From assembly GCF_000970025.1 (NCBI RefSeq), contig NZ_CP009528.1, positions 186,001 to 250,000 of the forward strand: 64,000 nt of DNA, in the 5' to 3' direction. This document shows positions 57,964 through 64,000 of the stretch, one piece after another. How positions within the stretch are numbered: the first letter of the stretch is position 1; the number at the start of each line of letters is the position of its first letter. The position numbers and the translations under genes were made by a program. Below the pieces are notes generated by a model. That model searched no databases. It worked only from the letters and a program-made list of their open reading frames with translations, and had not been told where the DNA came from. Source of the DNA: Methanosarcina barkeri MS (GTDB lineage Archaea > Halobacteriota > Methanosarcinia > Methanosarcinales > Methanosarcinaceae).

Positions 57964-58032
57964 AGAGGTCTTGATACGTGTTTTCTTGGAACTGTTTTTC
58001 AATAAAAACAGAGACAGATATCCATAGAGAAA

Positions 58033-58942
58033 GGTTCAATCCTTTTTTGTGGAGTCTACTTATTGACACTAGACGGGTAAATGATCTTTTCTTTGGAAAA
58101 GAGTTTCAATCCTTGTTTTCGTGGAGTCTACTTCTCGACATTTCAGGGATGACTTAATATGGTATCAGAGTACGGGTTTCAATCCTTGTTTTCATGGAGT
58201 CTACTTCTCGATATAGAAAATATGAATGATTGTATTAGAGATATAATAGTTTCAATCCTTGTTTTCGTGGAGTCTACTTCTCGACGCTTAGAAATAAAGA
58301 GGAGAAATTTGATGAAAACTAGTTTCAATCCTTGTTTTCGTGGAGTCTACTTCTCGACCTAAAAAATAGCAGACAAGTTTGGGAAGAGAAAAGGTTTCAA
58401 TCCTTGTTTTCGTGGAGTTTACTTCTCGACAGAAACTCGAAAACCAACCGACAAAGTCTGAAATTGTTTCAATCCTTGTTTTCGTGGAGTTTACTTCTCG
58501 ACTGGAATACAGTCTTCGGTTCAAGAAAGCAAAGAATAGTTTCAATCCTTGTTTTCGTGGAGTCTACTTCTCGACCCTAAATCTGACCAAAGATTGAAGG
58601 AGGCAACTCTAATGTTTCAATCCTTGTTTTCGTGGAGTTTACTTCTCGACATAAAAATATATGACGGAAAAGGAAAAGAAATAAGTGTTTCAATCCTTGT
58701 TTACGTGGAGTTTACTTCTCGACCAGAGACATGGGCTCTGGTAGATATATCTCCTCAAAGTTTCAATCCTTGTTTTCGTGGAGTCTACTTCTCGACTTTT
58801 AATAATCTTTCAGATGCTTACAAGAATCTGGCGTTTCAATCCTTGTTTTGGTGGCTTCTACTTCTCGACGCGATTGAGAACAAAATATGGTCGTTGCTAA
58901 ATCTGGTTTCAATCCTTGTTTTGGTGGCTTCTACTTCTCGAC
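58033..58942 (-). CRISPR. CRISPR array 1, 13 repeats of 37 bp
   Basis: Repeats begin GTTTCAATCCTTGTTTT and end CTTCTCGAC on the plus strand. Starts: 58033 (degenerate), 58103, 58176, 58249, 58322, 58394, 58466, 58539, 58614, 58687, 58760, 58833 and 58906. Spacers are about 34-38 bp. The reverse complement ends in ATTGAAAC, the usual 8-nt 5' tag of type I/III crRNAs, so transcription is inferred to be leftwards, with the leader at the right. The leftmost repeat is decayed, as expected for the leader-distal end. The two rightmost repeats share GGTGGCTTC where the others have CGTGGAGTC or CGTGGAGTT. The distal end points to the RT gene 160 bp away. Confidence 0.97.
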
Positions 58943-59108
58943 AGGACCGTTTTCCTGATTTTCAACAAATTCTCTGGAAATTTAGAACCTAAAAACAAAC
59001 ATCAAGAAACTTCTTTTTTGTTTGAACTGTCTAATATTTGAAATATACTTGTTTTTGTTTTGGTTAACTAAATTTGGTCGTCGACAAATAGCTAAAGGGT
59101 ATATAAGG
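58943..59108 (-). promoter_or_regulatory. Leader and promoter of CRISPR array 1
   Basis: The AT-rich sequence directly after the last repeat has homopolymer runs and the motif CCTTATATACCC (minus strand, 59108-59097), a TATA element placed to start transcription near 59070, about 130 nt before the first repeat. Confidence 0.6.
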
Positions 59109-59528
59109 ACGGGTACCATTTAAATTTTTGCATTTTCGCTTATAGGATATCAAAATTATTTATTTGATAATGTACATATGTAATCACTTTTAAAAAATAA
59201 TTTACGAAGTTGAATATGAAAGATACATTTTAACTTTTAGTTAAATGATGACAGTCTCACACAATTGTGAATTTCATATCTTTGGTCAAAAGAAAAAAGA
59301 AGGTGTTCTTTTAAAATACTTCAAGCTAGTTATTTTAAATGTTACTTATTGATATTGCTTTTTTGAAAACTAAAAACTCAAATTGAGTAAAAGCGTGATT
59401 CTTCAGGAAAACGGAAGTACAATTTCCAGAATTCGGTTTTTATCCGAACTCTTCGCGAAATAATATTTGTAGATCCATAGGATTAAAAGAATATGGAAGT
59501 TACTCAAATACATAGGAGGTAATTCAAG
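59109..59528. other. Non-coding stretch between leader and cas1 relic
   Basis: About 420 AT-rich bases with no gene. It includes a hairpin (TTCGG 59432-59436 and CCGAA 59444-59448) resembling the one at 57943-57963, and the ribosome-binding site AGGAGGT (59514-59520) of the cas1 relic. Confidence 0.45.
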
Positions 59529-59678
59529 ATTCGGTTAATTGTTGATGAATACGGGACTTATATACATAAGAAGAGCAACCGGTTTATTTTCGTTGATAAG
59601 ACTGAAAAGCTGCTCAAAAAAGGATTTTCGGCAGATAAGGTCTCACAGATTCTTATTTTTTACTCTACAGGTCTTTAA
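59529..59678 (+). pseudogene. cas1: N-terminal fragment of cas1
   Basis: The frame from ATT 59529 to TAA 59676-59678 encodes 49 residues: RLIVDEYGTYIHKKSNRF, then IFVDKTEKLLKKGFSADKVS and QILIFYSTGL. These match the conserved N-terminal beta domain of Cas1 integrase (normally MRLxVDxYG at the start, SADxVxQIxIxxSTG at the end). The catalytic C-terminal domain is absent; the next gene follows after 15 bp on the other strand. The first codon is ATT where ATG would be expected, 8 nt after AGGAGGT. The fragment cannot integrate spacers. It is evidence of a former adaptation module next to the RT and array. Confidence 0.75.
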
Positions 59679-59693
59679 GGTTCTGTAGTTTTT

Positions 59694-59954
59694 TCATGCA
59701 TAGTTTCTATTCCTGAGTCGGGAAACTGAAGGATTATTACCTACTCTACGCACAAATAAACGGTGGCCTGGACGCTCTTTTCTTGCTCTTAAACTAACAT
59801 CTTTAAGGTGATCACCTACCGACACAAGGTCATTAGCATCAACATCTATGGCTATTATTTTTCCACTGTATCGTTTTTCCCATTCTTCCTTATGGGCTTC
59901 ATAGATATTTTTTGCTTCTACATCGAATTTATCAGGATCTGACATTGTGCTCAC
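59694..59954 (-). CDS. Small protein of the DUF5678-like type
   Basis: The product has 86 residues. Residues 10-60 contain NIYEAHKEEWEKRYSGKIIA and IDVDANDLVSVGDHLKDVSL. The end is strongly basic (RARKERPGHRLFVRRVGNNP). This is the pattern of a short archaeal/bacterial family (DUF5678-like) of unknown function, in some genomes found with toxin-like partners. No partner is adjacent here. The start ATG 59954 is preceded by AAAAGGTGAGC. Its stop lies 15 bp from the cas1 relic, with the two ends converging. Confidence 0.65.
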   Translation of the reverse strand: MSTMSDPDKFDVEAKNIYEAHKEEWEKRYSGKIIAIDVDANDLVSVGDHLKDVSLRARKERPGHRLFVRRVGNNPSVSRLRNRNYA

Positions 59955-60332
59955 CTTTTCGAGTAGTTCTTTGCTGTGAATATGTCTTGTTATCTAAATA
60001 ATAATATCGGCTCTTAATCCCTGCTTTAGGCATTTTCCGGCTTACAGATATTTTGTTATATAGTCACAAGCCAGATTAAGATATTATTGCCCTATCTTCT
60101 TTCATATTACCGTTTTCGATTAAGGTTTAATGTCTGAATTTGCTTATGGATTTATTAGTTTTTAGATAGGCAATGAAACCCGAAACTATGTTTCAATCCT
60201 TTTTTCTTTGCCTCTATTTCTTGATTATGTTTTGACAGATGTCAAAAATTAAAAAATTAAAGAGAAAAAAAGTTTAAATCTGAATTTTTGCGGTATTTCG
60301 GGATACTTTTACCACTTCCCAACTTTTCCAGC
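59955..60332. other. Intergenic region with an orphan CRISPR repeat
   Basis: 378 bases. Apart from the degenerate repeat at 60190-60225 no feature is recognised. Purine/pyrimidine runs occur near 60250-60275. Confidence 0.5.
60190..60225 (-). repeat. Orphan degenerate CRISPR repeat (array 1 type)
   Basis: It begins GTTTCAATCCTTTTTTCTTT and ends TCTATTTCTTGAT. It matches the repeat of array 1, especially the right-end variant with GGCTTCTACTTCTCGAC, in most positions. No second copy lies at one spacer distance on either side. It is a relic of an array or of an early integration. Confidence 0.6.
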
Positions 60333-60899
60333 TCAGAAAGCAATATCTTTTGGTTTAAAGTACTCTGGATCAAAATTTTTCCCCAGCCACGCCACTGTAT
60401 GTTCGTATTCCTCATGTTCAGGGTCTTCCAAGATATCGAGCATCTCTTCATAGCCTCCTGTTCCTCCTATATCTTCAGGGGCTGCTGCTCTTTTTCCTGC
60501 AGTGCAGACTGGATATTTCGCTCCTTTTCTTTTCGGAAGGATTTCCTCAAGCCGGACTTTTATCTCCCAGTTGTCCTCGAAATCGTAGGTGTACAGAGCA
60601 ACCTTATTTTCCGGAGTGAAGTATTTGGAAAGCTTAGCTTTATTTTCCGGTACAAGGGGCTCACAGAAAGTTTCACAACCGTCATCTGTTTCCCCTATTT
60701 TTTCAAGTTCACCGGTTTTTGGGTTTTGCACCTCGAATTCATGCAAATGGTAATCTTTCCAGTTCATTACAGTCTGGATAGTCTTATGAAGGTCCAGAAA
60801 AGTATAATTTTCCGGAACCTGGATTCGCCGCCAGATTTTAGGACTAATACCTTTTATTGAAAGTTTTAATTGGTATATCTTTTTAAACGTGTCTTTCAT
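60333..60899 (-). CDS. Plasmid pRiA4b ORF-3-like protein
   Basis: The 188 residues match the PRiA4_ORF3 (IS1096 TnpR-like) family: YQLKLSIKGISPKIWRRIQV, FLDLHKTIQTVMNWKDYHLH, then YTYDFEDNWEIKVRLEEILP and the C-terminal RAAAPEDIGGTGGYEEMLDI. The family is common on plasmids and mobile regions and has no settled biochemical function. It carries no catalytic motif that I recognise. Between two CRISPR arrays it may be cargo of a mobile or variable region. Confidence 0.85.
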   Translation of the reverse strand: MKDTFKKIYQLKLSIKGISPKIWRRIQVPENYTFLDLHKTIQTVMNWKDYHLHEFEVQNPKTGELEKIGETDDGCETFCEPLVPENKAKLSKYFTPENKVALYTYDFEDNWEIKVRLEEILPKRKGAKYPVCTAGKRAAAPEDIGGTGGYEEMLDILEDPEHEEYEHTVAWLGKNFDPEYFKPKDIAF

Positions 60900-61099
60900 A
60901 CAGTTATTCCCCAGAATAAACGACCGCTAACATCAACTAATTTCTGCTAACGTTCGTTCGCTTCTGCTAATATTAATTAATTTCTGGCAATATTCATTAA
61001 TTTTTGCTAATCTTAGATACTATTCAATAGTATCCTATAATATTCAATGATATCTAACAATACCCAGCAACATCACAAATTATTTGGTACCATTTGATA

Positions 61100-61408
61100 C
61101 TATTCAACGATTTCCATAAAACGGATAAAACCGATAGCATGTATATGAATTTCTTTTATGATGTTTTTATGGCAGGAAGTGATAAAATTCTGGATCGTTT
61201 CTAAACATTCGTCTATAGATAAGTCTCTAAAAATTTCAAACCACGTTTCCGTATGTCTCATGTATGAAATGTTGAAAAGCCTATTTCCTGCATATTCCAT
61301 GCGTGCAAACTTTGTTTCAAAAGATGTAGATATTGCCTGCAGGTCTGGGCATGCGTACTTCGCGCAGAAGTAAAAATAGCTGCGGTACCACTTCGTATAA
61401 ATATTCAT
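61100..61408 (-). CDS. Hypothetical protein, unknown family
   Basis: The product has 102 residues from ATG 61408; an earlier ATG at 61426 is in frame. The composition is soluble and helical, rich in aromatic residues: NIYTKWYRSYFYFCAKYACP, then FARMEYAGNRLFNISYMRHT and ETWFEIFRDLSIDECLETIQ. It ends in a His/Ile-rich tail. No motif is recognised, but codon use and the balance of charged and aromatic residues suggest a real gene. It lies just to the right of the PRiA4-like gene within the inter-array region. Confidence 0.5.
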   Translation of the reverse strand: MNIYTKWYRSYFYFCAKYACPDLQAISTSFETKFARMEYAGNRLFNISYMRHTETWFEIFRDLSIDECLETIQNFITSCHKNIIKEIHIHAIGFIRFMEIVE

Positions 61409-61454
61409 CATGTAGTTAAAGCGCATCTCTTCCGGTGGAGAATTGATGTATTCA

Positions 61455-61490
61455 GGTTTTAAAAACGATTATTGGAGCTTGCTCGCGAAT
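61455..61490 (-). repeat. Orphan degenerate CRISPR repeat (array 2 type)
   Basis: The stretch ends ATTATTGGAGCTTGCTCGCG plus AAT, close to the decayed first repeat of array 2 (ATTGGATCTTGCTCGCGAAT at 62006-62025). The 5' half is poorly conserved. It stands alone, about 500 bp before array 2. Confidence 0.55.
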
Positions 61491-61565
61491 TTTATATTGA
61501 AAATAGATATATTCACAAACTGATAACTATTACTATAAAAGTGTCTTACTTAGTAAAAGTAAAAA

Positions 61566-61949
61566 TCATAATCTTAATTTCTGCTTATAAATCATCTTTT
61601 TTCCGTATCCATTATATTTGTGTAACATAATTCTTGTACCGTTGGCTTCTATTTCTGCATATCCAGTAACAGGATAAAACATAAAAAACTTAATTGTGCC
61701 ACCCCAGCTCCTATGTAATGTTATAGCTTTTAACTTTCTAATTTTAACTTTACCCGATATTACATTATACCTATAATTTCTCTCGTAATCATTACCCCAG
61801 TTACCTACACTTGTTACTTTTCCGGTAAATATGCGAGCCATGTTACAGTGTATAACTCTATCTCCAAACGCCTTAACATATTTTGGCTTACTTATTTGGG
61901 TTTTATTATTATTTTTACTACCAAATAAATTTTTAAGGAAATCTAGCAT
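61566..61949 (-). CDS. Hypothetical protein next to CRISPR array 2
   Basis: The product has 127 residues from ATG 61949; an alternative ATG lies at 61955. The frame extends to 61991, but that start lies within the first CRISPR repeat. Residues 1-12 (MLDFLKNLFGSK) are a short amphipathic helix. The rest is beta-rich with many Lys, Tyr and Asn: YVKAFGDRVIHCNMARIFTG, VTSVGNWGNDYERNYRYNVI and VTGYAEIEANGTRIMLHKYN. No family is recognised. It is enclosed between the orphan repeat at 61455 and array 2, so it may have been inserted into, or captured by, an older array. Confidence 0.55.
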   Translation of the reverse strand: MLDFLKNLFGSKNNNKTQISKPKYVKAFGDRVIHCNMARIFTGKVTSVGNWGNDYERNYRYNVISGKVKIRKLKAITLHRSWGGTIKFFMFYPVTGYAEIEANGTRIMLHKYNGYGKKMIYKQKLRL

Positions 61950-61984
61950 TTTCATCGCCTGATATACTTCGCAAAAATATAAAA

Positions 61985-64000
61985 GTTTCAATCTTTCTCT
62001 TTTTTATTGGATCTTGCTCGCGAATAGTATATACACAACTTACTTAAAAAGCATTGCTCACGAATCGAGTTTTCTGAGAATGTATGCCCAAAAGCTGTAT
62101 GTTTCAATCCTTGTTTTAATGGATCTTGCTCACGAATACGTGACCTATCATGAGCTTTCCAAGAGGACGCCCTGTGTTTCAATCCTTGTTTTAGTGGATC
62201 TTGCTCACGAATATATCTAGACGGTGACAATGTAGTCCATATAGTTCCGTTTCAATCCTTGTTTTAGTGGATCTTGCTCACGAATCCCTCAAGTCATGGG
62301 AGTTCTTTCTTGACGAGAAGTTTCAATCCTTGTTTTAGTGGATCTTGCTCACGAATATTTTTGAATGTCTCCAACCGTCCCCGGTTCTCTGTGTTTCAAT
62401 CCTTGTTTTAGTGGATCTTGCTCACGAATAAGAGGTAAAAGAGTCAAACTTCTTGAACGTATTGAGTTTCAATCCTTGTTTTAGTGGATCTTGCTCACGA
62501 ATACCTCTTTAAATTCATTCAAATTGTATCCACAATTTTGTTTCAATCCTTGTTTTAGTGGATCTTGCTCACGAATTCGGAGAAGCTGCTGGTCCAGCAT
62601 TATCAATTATTTCGTTTCAATCCTTGTTTTAGTGGATCTTGCTCACGAATATATCTGTGTATTACAATAGGCTGCAAATACTACACTGTTTCAATCCTTG
62701 TTTTAGTGGATCTTGCTCACGAATATTGGAAAGTGTGTTGAATGTGAAAAGGTGGGAAGTTTCAATCCTTGTTTTAGTGGATCTTGCTCACGAATGAAAT
62801 TCCTATCCCCCAGAACGCTTACTACAGCAATGTTTCAATCCTTGTTTTAGTGGATCTTGCTCACGAATATTTTTGGACAAGGTGAATATATGAAGGCAAC
62901 CTTGTTTCAATCCTTGTTTTAGTGGATCTTGCTCACGAATCTCTTTTTTCTCTCCGACCCATTTCTCGGTTGTTAAAAAGTTTCAATCCTTGTTTTAGTG
63001 GATCTTGCTCACGAATCAGATAGAAAGCATGGAATCAGAGACAAGGAAGTTGTTTCAATCCTTGTTTTAGTGGATCTTGCTCACGAATTCAAGCTTTTTT
63101 GTTTCATCTGTCAGGAGTTTGTTAGTTTCAATCCTTGTTTTAGTGGATCTTGCTCACGAATAAATGAACTGACATATTGGGGATGTATAGACCTAAACCA
63201 GTTTCAATCCTTGTTTTAGTGGATCTTGCTCACGAATAATAAGATGAAATAGGAGATATGAGAAAATGAGGTTTCAATCCTTGTTTTAGTGGATCTTGCT
63301 CACGAATTCATTGTTTTAATCTCCTTTCAATCATCCAATTATGTTTCAATCCTTGTTTTAGTGGATCTTGCTCACGAATATGAACCAGAACAACGGATGG
63401 AATATACATTATCTTGTTTCAATCCTTGTTTTAGTGGATCTTGCTCACGAATAATTGATAATGAAGTCGAAAACATGGTTGACCTTCCGTTTCAATCCTT
63501 GTTTTAGTGGATCTTGCTCACGAATGTATGGAAAATGTCACAAATATGTAAAAAAACACCAATGTTTCAATCCTTGTTTTAGTGGATCTTGCTCACGAAT
63601 ATATGTTAATAAGCGACTTAACAACAGAGGAGATGATGTTTCAATCCTTGTTTTAGTGGATCTTGCTCACGAATTTCTATAAGCGTTCACTTCTTGGAGA
63701 AGACGGGTATAGTTTCAATCCTTGTTTTAGTGGATCTTGCTCACGAATATGTCATTTGAAAGTTCCTTTCTTATTTTATTTTATAGTTTCAATCCTTGTT
63801 TTAGTGGATCTTGCTCACGAATTTTTGGATCATTTTGGGATGCAGATCAGTGGTTTTCGTTTCAATCCTTGTTTTAGTGGATCTTGCTCACGAATCCCTG
63901 AGATAGTCACACCTTTGATATCTAGACTAGGTTTCAATCCTTGTTTTAGTGGATCTTGCTCACGAATTTCGTCGGGGTCAAATCTTATACATCCCTGTAG
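61985..64000 (-). CRISPR. CRISPR array 2, 28 repeat units visible, runs off the right edge
   Basis: The 37-bp repeats begin GTTTCAATCCTTGTTTT and end TTGCTCACGAAT. The first two units (61985-62025 and about 62029-62065) are decayed, the next (62101) has one change (AATGG), and 25 further repeats from 62176 to 63931 are uniform, with spacers of about 34-39 bp. The last visible spacer is cut by the window end. As in array 1, the reverse complement ends in ATTGAAAC and decay is at the left, so the leader lies beyond 64000 and transcription is leftwards. The repeat shares its first 17 bases with array 1, but its 3' half differs. No cas gene of another subtype is seen next to it here. Confidence 0.97.

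Noticed and set aside
56550-58033. Complete group II intron around the RT
   Set aside because: No domain V-like hairpin or intron 5' boundary was found in the flanks, and the RT lacks the C-terminal DNA-binding and endonuclease parts.
58159-63682. ORFs within the CRISPR arrays (for example SILVFVEFTS or NPCFSGSCSR repeats)
   Set aside because: They are translations of the 37-bp repeats through spacers.

Overview
The window reads as a chromosome segment of a methanogenic archaeon of the genus Methanosarcina or a very close relative. The evidence is archaeal-type alanyl-, phenylalanyl- and tryptophanyl-tRNA synthetases, ribosomal protein L10e next to an aIF2-beta with a fused TRAM domain, a FilR1-type methanogen regulator, AT-rich intergenic DNA full of short tandem repeats, and CRISPR repeats whose reverse complement ends in ATTGAAAC. 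Species assignment is not possible from the sequence alone. No rRNA or tRNA gene was seen.

Layout. Positions 1-11,900 hold a CopB-type heavy-metal ATPase, small membrane and secreted proteins, an IS630 transposase relic, a GAF-domain protein beside a large GAF/PAS histidine kinase, an MFS transporter and a zinc-ribbon membrane protein. Positions 12,100-24,700 are housekeeping genes: pheS, trpS, a radical-SAM-like protein that has lost its cluster cysteines, aIF2-beta, L10e, a DUF1786 protein, a divergent glycogen pair (debranching enzyme and GT4 glycosyltransferase) and moaB. Positions 24,700-31,800 hold two paralogous STAND NTPase-TPR proteins bracketed by inverted copies of a 102-bp MITE. 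Positions 31,800-46,200 hold a secreted Ig-like protein, a corrinoid adenosyltransferase, a feoB / small zinc-ribbon / feoA operon behind two DtxR-like boxes, a secreted cupin, a FilR1 regulator, yhbY, alaS, a methyltransferase and a GyrI-like protein.

Positions 46,700-64,000 are a CRISPR island. A tightly overlapping minus-strand operon encodes cas6, a CARF/nuclease-fold protein, an HD-less Cas10 with GGDD, and a III-D effector set: Cas7, Csx10, a two-domain Cas7, Csx19 and a TIGR03986 RAMP. It resembles the III-Dv layout, but with Cas7 and the Cas5-like gene separate instead of fused. Upstream lie a stand-alone reverse transcriptase without a visible intron ribozyme, a 13-repeat array, its leader and promoter, and a 49-codon N-terminal relic of cas1. 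The RT and the cas1 relic both place an ATT codon 7-8 nt after a GGAGGT ribosome-binding site. Two orphan degenerate repeats and four small genes of unknown role separate this array from a second one (28 repeat units visible) that runs off the right edge. Both arrays are inferred to be transcribed leftwards.

A second theme is short tandem repeats (11-30 bp units). In several genes the repeat unit contains the stop codon, as if the gene end had been copied outwards.
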